From Sitta carolinensis (Eukaryota > Chordata > Aves > Passeriformes > Sittidae), in the NCBI GenBank assembly GCA_032173965.1, contig CM063283.1, positions 80,602,743-80,666,742 on the forward strand: a stretch of 64,000 nt of DNA, given 5' to 3'. The notes beneath the pieces are model-generated. The model saw only the letters and a program-made list of their open reading frames with translations. It made no database searches and was not told where the DNA came from. Shown here piece after piece: positions 24,640 through 35,575 of the stretch (within the stretch, counting starts at the first letter, position 1; the number at the start of each line of letters is the position of its first letter). Both the position numbers and the translations under genes were made by a program.

Positions 24640-24900
24640 ACTGAAAATTTCTTCAATGTCTGTTTGCTCATCTGCACAAGTGCAATTATCTGCGGGGTCA
24701 GAGATTATTCTGTGTCTGATTCAACAAAATATTTCTGTTAGTGACTTTTAAAAGTCGTTATTTTCCTTTTGTGAAGGAAGTTATCTAATGTAAGATTAAT
24801 GAGATTACTACAAACATTTTCTTCTCTTTATTAACCTGGGTTATTTATAACCAACAGAAATTAGTTGCATGTTGCTGATTTTTAATTGGCATCTTATCTA
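24640..24900. promoter_or_regulatory. candidate conserved non-coding element
   Basis: A repeat-free stretch with blocks such as GCACAAGTGCAATTATCTGCGG and several TAAT cores and a retained CpG. No coding potential is seen. The suggestion rests on sequence texture only. Confidence 0.17.
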
Positions 24901-25455
24901 AGGTCAGTAGAATTTCTCCCAGCATCCAAAAATTGGTTTTTTTTCTAGTTTGTCATTCAGTTCATCCCAACAATCAACTTCAGTTTGAAAGGACAGTATG
25001 ACGGTGAAAGTCCTGATTTAAAACCTGGTGAAAAATAGAGGCAATTCCTGTCTGCAAGACTAGCTTGTCAAGAGAACTAATTTTAGTTTTGTTTGGGCTT
25101 TTTTTCCTTACTTCCATACTATATTAAATCCTGTCTAGGAACTTCTTATTCTTTCATTGTTTGTTATGCCATTTCAAATGTCTTTCAAATCTTAAGATAA
25201 ATAAGTTTCAAGGTTTCTTAAACTTTGATATCACCACTACTTCCCCAAAATTACATTACAAACTGTGCACAGGTACACTCCTACAAAACTTCTTCAAATG
25301 CAGGAAATATTTAGACATGAAGAAGTGCCTTCCTCATAGGGCTGACAATGGCCTGAATTATCTGCACTGTTAAATGACTGGTAAACTAGTATTGTCTGCT
25401 AACATAAACTGAAACCTGCAACTGGTTTACAAGAGGCATTCTGCAATTATAATTT

Positions 25456-25511
25456 TTAAGTATCTGTATATATATATACACACACATGCATATATATATA
25501 TATATACTTAA
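25456..25511. repeat. TA-rich palindrome
   Basis: TTAAGTAT (25456-25463) and its complement ATACTTAA (25504-25511) bracket TA and CA dinucleotide runs, giving an imperfect palindrome of about 56 bases that could extrude as a cruciform. Further TA-rich sequence continues to about 25560. Confidence 0.85.
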
Positions 25512-28500
25512 GATACAAGTAGATATATATACTTTAAATATAAGAATATATATATTTTTTACACATAGCTAGCCAGGTTTTCACTAGAGAAAAATTTGCT
25601 ACCTTATTCTAGGCTCATTTGGCTGTTCTACTCATCTACACCATAACAATAAGGCAGTAAGCAATACCTTCATGTATTAATCAGAATCCCTAAGGTGAAA
25701 AAGTAAAATGAATACGCATTGCAATAGGAAAGGATAAAACGTAGCATTTCTCACCAAGATTAAAGCATACAGGTGAATTAACAGAATGACTGTGTAATTG
25801 TGGCAAAGCAGTTCAAACTGGCTCCCAAAAATCAGTGAGGTTAAGTTTTATGTCCTTTAGCTAATATAATATATTGAAATATCCTCTGATGCTGGCAGAT
25901 TGGAAGACTTTTATTTTCTTTCCTTCTGGCATGTGCCCTGAACACACATCCTCTGTCCATTTCTTATGTACAAAATAAATTAGCAAGCTCTCTGAAGCAG
26001 TGCTGATACTTGGCACTCTGCAACAAATAGTGTAAGCACATTCTCCTGTCCACAGCTTCAACCTTGAGAGAAACGCTGGATTTACAACTTACCTCTGCAG
26101 CAGCATGTGGCAACGGAAGCACATAGATGAGGAAGTGTCACAAGAGCATTGTGGTCCACTCCTACCTAAGTTACTATGAGGAAATAGGACTAACATCTAT
26201 ATTTGTACTTCTCCTACTTTTTTATTTATATTTTGAATTTCTTTTTATTTTTCCTTCCCCCTTTCTGATTCTATCTAATATGAGGAGGGAGGCACCCTCT
26301 GCATCTAAGCAGTGCCTTCTTTTAAAAGGACCTGACTCCTGTCAGGTCTATGCAATTCCTCATTAATAACAATGGTGTCCTTTAAGTGTAAAAATTCAGT
26401 TTGGTCTGTATGATAGCTGTCCATTTATTCATAAGATCTCTGTTTGACTGAATGAAAAACTGTACTTAATGATATTCCATTATGAGCCCTGTGACAGGTG
26501 CGATACTTTTTCATGCCACTTCCTATTGACTTTGCAGCAAAATATAGATATGCAGTACAGAAGCGAAGGCACCCAAACCTTAATTTCAGAGCTGAATTTT
26601 CTGTCTGACAGAGAGGTGTGGCAATTCCCCAATACCAAACACAATAAATAACACATCCTAAGGCTCATCATATTATTGCAACAGATTAAATGTATTGTCA
26701 GTCTGATTCTGGCAATTATTTCCTGCATAGATTTTCCAAGTCAAATGCACATAGAAAAAAATGTAAAGTATACATTTGCTTAAGGAATCCGCATAATAAC
26801 CACAGACACTCTAATGAGCCATGAAACCTATTTTTAGTCACCAAGGTATTGCTTTCCTCATCGGATTTTTACATGCTTTACATCTCTGCAAAAATATTCA
26901 GGTGTTAACTGTCTGTCAGGATTTCTGTTCCTGTGAAGTTCTACTTTTTTTTTTTTTTCCTACTTTTATTTCTAGACAAATCAAGGCAAGAATTATGCTA
27001 CGTATTTCTGGTATGTCCTTTGTTGTCAGCTTTAGATTCTAATTAAAGTTAAGGATAGCTACACTTAACAGAAATTCAAAATACCTCCATGCCAATATCT
27101 AGAGAATATGTAGTATATTGTATAATGACTATTGTCTGCACATGCATTATGATTCAGTTTAGTAATATTTAACTCAGTTTCTTAGGCATAGAGTATTTAA
27201 AGATAATAATAAAGCAAAATTCTGTATTCTGAGGTGCATGTGTGCATGTGTGTTTGCTATGCTGTCCAAACTAGTAGATTGACAGAGGATGTTATTATCA
27301 ACAGTTATTATCAATTCCTTTTCACATAGTAAGACTTTTCAAATACATGGCAACCAAAGATGTTTAATTTTTATTCTATCAGCAGTTAAAAAATATTTAA
27401 AGCTAAACAATTGTTTCTTATGTCTTTTTTACATTAAAGGAGATTTTAAATTCAATTTTTCCACTATTTTATTCCTAAAAAAGAGAAAAGTGAAAAATAG
27501 TAGCAGCACAGAAAATTTCTCCCTCCCATCTGCCAAAGTAGCTAAAAGCAAGTATTCAGATCATTTCATTTAGTCCATAATCTTTTCCTATTTTGTACAT
27601 TTTCTATTCCTGCGAAAGGCTAATATTTTTCAAGTCTGTCATTTTATACTAACAAAACACTGTAATTTCCCATGCTTCCCTCTCCCCCCACCCCCCACTC
27701 CATCCATACTAATTTTGAAAAGGCTGTGTGAAATTCACCCATCTGCTACTTCTGTTTAACTTGTATGCTGCTGATTTTACATAGTGGTTGCTGATATTCA
27801 TGTGAGAAACAAAGACAGGGCCGGAAGCCTGAATTTATCTATCTGCCAAGGAGCTGTCTGTAAAGTCATTATTTTATAGATTGTAACAGAGAAAGAGAGA
27901 AAGATGGAGTATTCCAAACAGGATCCTGTACCTCTGTTAAAAGGGAATTTTTATTTAATGTATCTCACACACAATGAATCAGAAATAAGAAAAGATTATT
28001 TGGTCTTAAATGTTTTGCTTTATGAAATCATTACGAAATGGATGTTTTAGTGTTTTCTGCATATTGATAAAAAAGTGGTCAAATATTATTTAACATTAAT
28101 TTGGCTTAGATTATATTTTTATTTTGTAACACGACAAACAGATTTTTTTTTAATGCATAAAATAAGGAATTAAATTGATTTTTTTTTGTAGTCTGGGGGA
28201 TGCAATGACACTATACGAAGACTATATAAAGTAAAACTTATAAAAATTTCAAATGACAATTGGGATGTATAAATCAGTCTAAGTGCATATACCACACACA
28301 CGTTTATAACTACAGTATGCATTTATGTGCACAGATATTTGTTGCCTCTTTATTTCATATTCATTTTGATCTCCAACAGGTACAACTCATATGCACTTAA
28401 CTGCACTTCTTTGTTCTCTGTAGCGAGATAAATCGCTACATCTAAACTCTAACCTAATTCAGATTAGATTAGAACAAACGAGAACAAAAACATCCATTAT

Positions 28501-28771
28501 AGTTGATCTGGGGAATCCAGCTCATTTATTTCTATTATCAGTAACAGTGATTCACACATCCAAATAAAAATTTATTTGTTGATAAAACAAAAACGAATAG
28601 ACAATGTAATAGACTTGTGTAGCTTCTCTGGTCCTGAAAGACTTTATGGTGCTGATTTCAACACCACATTTTTTTTTTAACCTAACTAAATATTCCCCTG
28701 TTTCCTGGGACTGAATCTTGGTATTTCTGGGACAGGAGTGTAGCACTGCACAGGAAAGTAAAACAGTGATT

Positions 28772-28815
28772 TAAAAAAAAAAAAATTAAAAAAAAAAAAT
28801 AAAAAAAAAAAAAAA
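28772..28815. repeat. interrupted poly-A tract
   Basis: About 44 bases of almost pure A with two T interruptions. No retrocopy or SINE body is recognisable upstream, so it is treated as low-complexity DNA. Confidence 0.93.
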
Positions 28816-29660
28816 CAAACATGTGAGGGTTTTGAACACTTTGGTGGACTCAAAGCTTAAGTTTTATCATTTAAAACCAAAGCAACTTCAGTTAAAGCAT
28901 TCTGTGTGACAGATGTGATAGTTAACAAGTATTTCTGACTAAGAAACAAGTTTGCACTGTGCAGACCTACTCACCACTATAGAAGGACTTGGAATGAACA
29001 TTTAATATATTTCTTCTCCTAGTTTATCTATATAACAACTATATCATGTTTGTGGAACTTCTTAGTGGGTTTATCTTTACTCCTCGCTTATATTCACATC
29101 AGTTGCTATCACAGTTTTGCTCCACATCCTGAGTATACCTAATTTTCAAAAGAATTTCTTTTTCATTCAAACAATATTTGAAAATAATTTCATTTTTCTG
29201 TAGTTTCTATCTTGAAGATTATTATCTCAAAATGTAGACTTGAATTAAAACTTTGAATTCTAAAGGTTAAAATTAATTCTGCAGCAAACCAGTTTATAGA
29301 TGCAAATATATTCACCTGGTACTTAGAAATCACTCAGAGACTGTACTCACAATCTGGGATTTTGTAGACTAGGGAGCAATTTTCTGTCAACAGACTGACT
29401 TTAAAAATTACATAACGGCACTTCACAATGACTGTTTTAAACAACTTTATTATTTTTGGATGACAATACAGTTTATAACAAATAGGACAATCTGAAGTTC
29501 CTTTTGGTTTTGTTCTATTGAATGTTCAAATTCATGTTTGAGTCAATGAAGTCCTCGAAAATACTCCTATTTTTCAATTCTTGTGCTCTTCACAATCATT
29601 TGTTCACCCCCTTAGAAAACATATTTCCCTTGCGTTTATTTCTGAATTGTTTTTACAGCT

Positions 29661-29920
29661 ATGTGACGTTACACACAATAAGAAAGTGACATCTGTGCAT
29701 TTCAGCTGCTTCTTGGAACTCGTTTTGAAGCTATTAGAGGTCTACATCAGATCAACCACTCACGTGATGAAGCGTTCCATTGAAACGTACTGGGGATTTA
29801 GGAAATGGCGACAGATTTAGCACACCAAAATGTCAACCAGACAGAAACAAGGAGTGTGAGAGAGGAAATAATTCAGATTGCCAAGGCTCCCCCCAAAAGA
29901 GATTACTCTGTAAGAGGGCT
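29661..29920. promoter_or_regulatory. CpG-island shore with a CRE-like site and palindromic E-box
   Basis: CpG dinucleotides start to reappear here after kilobases of CpG-poor DNA. TGACGT (29664-29669) is a CRE/ATF half site, and TCACGTGA (29760-29767) is a perfect palindromic E-box of the MITF/TFE/USF type, about 160 bases before the island core. Both contain CpG and would normally be lost by methylation-driven decay in such DNA. This is consistent with a promoter-proximal region, in either direction. Confidence 0.4.
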
Positions 29921-30178
29921 AACTTCCCTTCCGCAGGCTCCCGCAGCCCGCCGGCAGCAGAGGGCCCGTTGGGGGTGTTTTAGCGGCCGAAGGGGCGAGG
30001 CTGATCCTGATGTGGCGGACTCCCAGCGCCCGCAGGTGCCGGCCATGCCTGTGGCCGGAGCAGCGATGCGGAGCGGGGGTGCCGGGCACGGCCGCCCAAG
30101 GCACGGGCGCGTCCTCTCCCGGCCGGTGGCACCGCGCCCGGGGCGGACCCGTGCCGCATCGCGCAAAGACGACTGACT
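29921..30178. promoter_or_regulatory. compact CpG island, candidate promoter or first exon
   Basis: About 255 bases with roughly 73% G+C and, by hand count, about 34 CpG dinucleotides, giving an observed-to-expected ratio near 1. The flanks are AT-rich and CpG-poor. The edges are sharp. A GC-box core GGGGCGG lies at 30140-30146. An ATG in fair context (GGCCATGC) is at 30045-30047, and CAGGTG at 30033-30038 could act as a splice donor. Several frames are open on both strands simply because GC-rich DNA has few stop codons, so none is called as protein. In birds such islands usually mark transcription starts; a non-coding RNA or the 5' exon of a gene extending beyond the window are the leading ideas. 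An unknown GC-rich repeat is the main alternative. Confidence 0.7.
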
Positions 30179-30602
30179 CGTCTCCAAAGATTTTTTGAGA
30201 CTTCCACCCTCAGTTTGGAAGAAATAATTTCAGTAAAGTCTGAAACATTTTTTTATAATACTGTGACTTCTTCGATTCTTCCTTATTTCAACTTGTTAAG
30301 TGAAAATAGCAGTCATACAAGGGTATTCCCAAGTCACTATGCTGGTGTCAGAGCAGGGCAGTATCTGAAGTAAAAAACAGAACACCTTTGAAAATATTTT
30401 CTTCCCATTCAACTAGTTTTGTAACTGCTCTTTTCTTGAACAGAAGTGAATTTATGAAATACATGTCACTGATATGAATTAAATCTCACAAGAGGAATTA
30501 TTTTCCCAGGATCTCTCACAATTAATTAAGCATTAGTCTGAACAATACCCCAAACCAAACTTCTGCATCTACCCAATATGTCACAATTATTTCTCTAATT
30601 TA
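30179..30602. other. AT-rich spacer after the CpG island
   Basis: Nothing is recognised. Base composition falls back to AT-rich within a few tens of bases of the island. Confidence 0.55.
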
Positions 30603-30672
30603 CAGAATCACAAAACCAATTAGGCTGTGAAAAAAAACTCTGAGATCATCATGTCCAACATTTGACTGAACA
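30603..30672 (-). mobile_element. CR1 LINE, extreme 3' end
   Basis: Read on the plus strand this begins CAGAATCACAAAACCAATTAGG and continues CTCTGAGATCATCATGTCCAAC, the reverse complement of a CR1 3' terminus. Only about 70 bases remain before similarity fades. The sequence is non-coding and old. Confidence 0.72.
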
Positions 30673-31046
30673 GATGAAAAAGAATTCCAGAATTGGACTG
30701 TCAGCAAAAATGTTTGGTAAAACATTTTCTTCCACTTGAAGGAATACTTTTGAAATTAAGAAATATTAACGATTTCCATGTATAATGTATTAAATAGAAG
30801 TAGACATTCCCACCCAATTAAGGATCTTACTAGAGAATTCTTTTTTTAATTATTATAATATCAATCAGATTTTTAACTTTTATTTGCAGAAATACATCAT
30901 CAATTGGAAATGTGTGTTTTGAATTTACTTACTGCAAAAATTAGCCAAGAATGGAAATTACATGACAAATTTAAAAATTATCTGAATGGCAAGTTATCTT
31001 TTTTTACTTAGACTATGAAATCCTGCTTAGAATTCATCTCATCTCT

Positions 31047-31049
<3 letters not shown>
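30673..31049. other. AT-rich spacer
   Basis: No gene or repeat recognised; it may include unrecognisable further CR1 sequence at its left edge. Confidence 0.5.

Positions 31050-31082
<33 letters not shown>
31050..31082. repeat. poly-T tract, 33 bases
   Basis: A pure run of 33 T, the longest homopolymer in the window. No retrotransposed body is visible on the minus strand next to it. Confidence 0.95.
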
Positions 31083-31087
<5 letters not shown>

Positions 31088-34000
31088 CCCTCCTCTTTTC
31101 AACTAGAGAGAAATCGTTTTGCATTTGTTGCAGTTGAATACCAAGCTTTCTGACAACTGATGCTAATTTTGCCATTTGCAACCCATCCTCAAACGCTTTC
31201 TGCTGCATTTATAATATATAAATAGTGGTTGCAAGACTAGTCTCAGCTGCAGCCTGAAGTGTGACTGTCTCTTACTCCCAGCTTGGAGACGATGAGGGAA
31301 TTTCTTGCAGCATAGCTACTGTGCCCTGTGCCACAGACCTCCACACACCCTGAGACAGCCCAGTATTTCAGAACTGCAGCCTGCACTGAGCTGTTTCTCC
31401 AGCCATACTGCCAGTGAAGAACTGAACTACAGATGAAATCTAAAGCTTGGCCTGAAGGGATAGTCTTGATTTAGCCATAGGTTGAAATATCATGATTCAG
31501 ACTGTGGTTTGGGGGAACTGCAGGATTATCTGGACAATGCCAACCACATAAGCAGACACAGCCCTGGTGAAAGATGACAGCCCTGAACCTGTCAGTGTTA
31601 GAGCAACTACACAGCATGTCATTTCTATGGATAGCCAAATAGTTAAGTCCTCACCAAGACAATGAAATTGCTGTCAGCTCAGCAGACCTTGCCTGACAGT
31701 CCTTATTGCTCTGTGGAGCCAAGCAGAGAAAAATTAAATACATGTGACAGAAGTATTTCATTAAAGTTCTTTCTCACACAGTATACATGGAGTAGATGGG
31801 TATGATAGGAAACACGATAAAGAAGAAACATCTAATATATATTTTTTTTTTAATTTATTAATAGCAAATATGAGAAAGAGGATTTCTAGCTATAGTCTCT
31901 GGTTAAACACCACCATATATTGCACTACCATACCGTAGCATCTAGAATGTAATTCTGTAACTTCTCTTACTCAACTCTTTCTGGTAGCAGAAGTGAAAAT
32001 GTAAAAGTCCAGCAGCTTATCTCATTTCAAAGCGGATAAATGCAACTGACAAATCACCTTAAGCATCAAGCAATCCATGAGTGGGTTACTGCAAGTCCCA
32101 TGTGCAAAATCCTGCTAGACATTACAACTAAGGAAAGGAGAGGAAAAGTATATACTACCTGTTTCTTAAATAACTACAGCAGATGTCCACATGATTCACA
32201 GAGATTTTTCAGGAATATAAAATCAAATCCAGCCTACTTGATAGTTTAGCTAGCTTATTCTACAATTAATGCAGACTTCAAAGAAATGGCAATCAACTGG
32301 GAAATACACTGTCAGCTCTGCAGGATGTCACAACCCACGCAGAGATGGAGTTTTGGGATGTGGGGAAAGCTCCTTCCAACCACGGCGGTATATTTATCCT
32401 CTGTATCACCTCTCCCTGTGTATGTACACTATAGGAAGGGATGAAAACCATGGGAAGAAGGAAGGAGAGGAGGGTCCACAAGAGTGGGAGGCAGGGCAAG
32501 ATTATACCATCTATCTTGTTCTCCAAAAGATAGATATGGAGGCCTGAATTAATCGTTCATGCTCCCTGTACCTGTCTTTTAATTGACTTGTAATTTGACC
32601 TTATGTCTTGGCATTTCCTGTGACTGGACAAATGCCTCCACTAGTTTCAGAATCTTGGTTAGGAGATGTGAGGAATGGAGCTTAGAACTGTCAGGTGTCC
32701 AGGAATGCCTAAGACACGACTCACCTCAGAAGAGTTAAGGTTAACATTTGAGGGGTTATTGGGTAAATGGAGGGTTTCAAAAGTAGGGAAGGTCTGGGAA
32801 GGGGGTTCCCTTGAGAGAAGAAGGCACTTCTGAAAATCTCACTCCTTCCTTAGCTAAACTTTTTATAGCAAGCATTTTGCTTTGTGGAGGATACCCTGAA
32901 TATCCTAATTTGTTTGTCTTATTACTTCTTTCACTAAAATTACTAAAGTTATCAGAAAGGACTTTTAATTATGGATTTACTATAAGAAGAATACTCAGGC
33001 TAGGTATTTATCTTTTCTTTCTCAGATCAGCTGACAAAGAGATAAAATAGATATAATACCTTTGTAGCATCATTGGCAGAAACTGTGGCAGCCACATTAA
33101 CACAGGAGTATGGATCTGCTGATAATTAATTTGGTTCCAGCTGTAACTGCATTTGAAACATATAAAATTTGATTTAAAATCTGATTGATGTAAAAAATAC
33201 AGATTAATCATTAGGTGTCTGGAGTAGTTTGAAAGTATGATGAACCAGTCCAGCATAATATAGGATATGAGGGTACACAAATAAACATGGACAAACAGAG
33301 GAATAAGTTTAAAAAGGAAAATATAAGAGTATTTTATTATGCTGTGTATAAAAATGAAATTAAAATGTCATAATTTAAGTTACATGTGTGAAAACATTCT
33401 AAAAATCATTACTTGGGAGGATTAAAAAGTCTTTCCTAAGAGGCTTGATCTAATACTCCTTAACCTTGGCTAATATCTGTACTTATGGAAAACTAGTTGT
33501 AAAGTGATGTTTTTCACATTTTGTCATTTTTTACACCCAGTCTGTATATGATATAACAGGGTGAAAAGTGAAGTAGAGTCATGTGTAGAAAGTGTGTAGG
33601 CTGATAGTGAAATACTGGGTAAGTACAAATCTAAACACTAACAGAAGAAAAGGTTAATGTTGATCCACCAGAGGGCTGCCTATAAAGCCAGTTGAACTTC
33701 AAACAACAAAAAATAACTTTATCATCCATACCAGAAAGGAAACTTTTTATCATGGTTCAAGAAACAAAGCAGGAATGCAAATGTCACAAGTATGACAACA
33801 AATATATAGGTAGCATGGTTTACTTTTTAAAGGAGTAAGTTACTAAAACAAATTTAGTTGTTCAGCCTTGTCGTAGGTGAAAACCATATATAAAGCCCTA
33901 GAAGAAACAGGATCTGTCCATAAACAGTTTAACTATGCATCACTAATACTGACTTGAATAGAGTCAAACTCCAAATTCTGAAAAAAAATTTTTTTTCTTT

Positions 34001-34199
34001 TTTTGCTCAACAACCTCTTTCTTCATCAATTCTTTCGGTTTGCTTGCCTCTCCTTCCCAGAAAATACATATATTAAATATATTTCAATTTTCTCAGTTTT
34101 GGACTTTTTGGAAATATATGATGGGAAGATGCATAGAGTTTTAAAACTGTACTACATAAAAAGAATGGTAAGCTAAGCTAGTTTCTGTAAGCAATTCAT
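31083..34199. other. spacer, partly less AT-rich, nothing recognised
   Basis: No exon or known repeat is recognised. The parts 31.24-31.72 and 32.30-32.75 kb are less AT-rich than average. Open frames are all under 95 codons and resemble nothing known. A facing A-run and T-run lie near 33981-34004. Confidence 0.5.
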
Positions 34200-34520
34200 T
34201 TTTGTGATTTTAGTGCTATTTCTGGCTAGGCGGACTTTTTTTTTTCCTCCTTAGTGCAGTTTGGTGACAGGAAATAACCCTGTGGGAATTGCAAGTAGAG
34301 CAGGGAACAAAGAACAGGAGAGAATATAAATATGACGGTATTTTCACTTCGTGAGAATTAATTATGGGGCCCATGAATAAATATTTGAATAGCATTGTTA
34401 GAACAACGCAATAAGAGCTCTCTGGTGGCAAAAAATTATCATTACATTGCATCTCATTTTTTTACAGGCAATAAGGGGACTTTGACCTGCACATTTCTTT
34501 CTTCCCATTTCACTTGAAAG
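34200..34520. promoter_or_regulatory. candidate conserved non-coding element
   Basis: A repeat-poor stretch with blocks such as GAATTAATTATGGGGCCCAT and several retained CpGs, including CTAGGCGG, GACGG and CTTCGTGAG. It has the look of deeply conserved non-coding DNA, but this is a judgement of texture without alignment. Confidence 0.22.
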
Positions 34521-35329
34521 TATAAGCAAACTGTATGTACAAGAATATATCTTTTAACTGTGGGTTGGGTTTTTTTTTGGTTTTTTTTGTTGGTTTTTGT
34601 TTGTTTGTTTGTTTTACTGTTAAGGACTTTAACTTAATAGATTTGATGCTAATAATCTCTATCTGCACTGAGTTCCTAAAAGAGCAGACCTAAGGTCTGT
34701 TTCACAACACAAGTTACGAATTTTTTTATTCATCCTATCAGGCATTCATAATGGCTGAATTTGCTATTTTGCTATTCAATATCAATTGCAATTTTCATTG
34801 CCTTTAGTGGAAATTCAGAATACATTGTAAAACAAGCTGCTTCTTAACAGTATGAACGAAAATGCATGAAAATTCCACTCATTCCTTTCTGACAGAAGCT
34901 GACAACCCTCCAGCTTTTGTGTTGATGATTTTTTACAACGCAGGCAGGGTGTTATTACAAAATTGTATGCACAGTGAGAAACAAATATCAAAATACTCAA
35001 TAATGGAATTTAATAAAATGCAATGTAACTACTGGCTCAATGTGTAAGTTGTGAATATATGCATTGCTACATCAGCAAATAAGCTGAGAAAAGTCTGCCT
35101 GACAGAAGCATCTTAGTTCCTAAATTTTGCATCCCTGATGCAATAGTTCTTCCAAAGTGATTCTCTACATACACGGTTAGGAAAAAGTTCAACAGAGCTA
35201 CTTTTGAACACTTTGTAGGAAGGTCCTGCCCACATAGTTAATGTGCCTGAAACTACAAATAACGTCTTCTTTCGGAGCCACCACCAGAAAAGGGGAGATT
35301 TCCTCAAATCTCTAGTGTTTGTTTTGCCT
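34521..35329. other. spacer with a T/GT-rich tract at 34561-34615
   Basis: No gene recognised. The tract 34561-34615 is made of T-runs separated by G and ends in a GTTT repeat. Confidence 0.55.
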
Positions 35330-35575
35330 GTCAGTGTCCCTTCCCGGGTCTCCGCAGGGAGCTGCCTGCTGGATGGGCAGGCAGTTCAGCTCGGCTGACA
35401 GCTGCTTTGTGCTTTATCTGCTCCAAAGGATCCTAAGTGCCCGTCCCTGCAGGGGTTTCAGCAGAGCCTGGCCGCAGTGTGCCCGCTCTGCCCCCGCCTC
35501 CGCTGCATGGGCTTAAGGCTGCAGATTGTGGGTGCGGCAATCATTGTGGAACCTTCCACAAGTGAACGGTAAAGA
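35330..35575. other. GC-rich pocket with two hairpins
   Basis: About 245 bases of raised GC with eleven CpGs by hand count, a much weaker signal than the 30 kb island. Two perfect inverted repeats occur: CTGCCTGC (35362-35369) pairs with GCAGGCAG (35377-35384) over a 7-base loop, and TTGTGGAA (35544-35551) pairs with TTCCACAA (35554-35561) over 2 bases. A short plus-strand frame at 35319-35516 is rich in Ala, Arg and Ser and looks like a composition artefact. It could be a minor promoter, an exon of a non-coding RNA, or an old repeat. Confidence 0.4.

Larger units (their letters stand above)
23455..29660. other. AT-rich spacer with several low-complexity tracts
   Basis: No exon or RNA gene recognised. 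Apart from the A-rich, TA-rich and poly-A tracts listed separately, the stretch holds AT-rich DNA. Parts at 24640-24900 and 27740-27890 are repeat-free and may be conserved non-coding sequence. A GT-rich patch lies at 27236-27256, and a C-rich run at 27683-27699. Confidence 0.5.

Noticed and set aside
29805..30207. Several overlapping open frames on both strands rich in Arg, Ala and Pro
   Set aside because: The CpG island has few stop codons by composition. No frame shows a known domain and they contradict one another; only a promoter or non-coding first-exon role is proposed.
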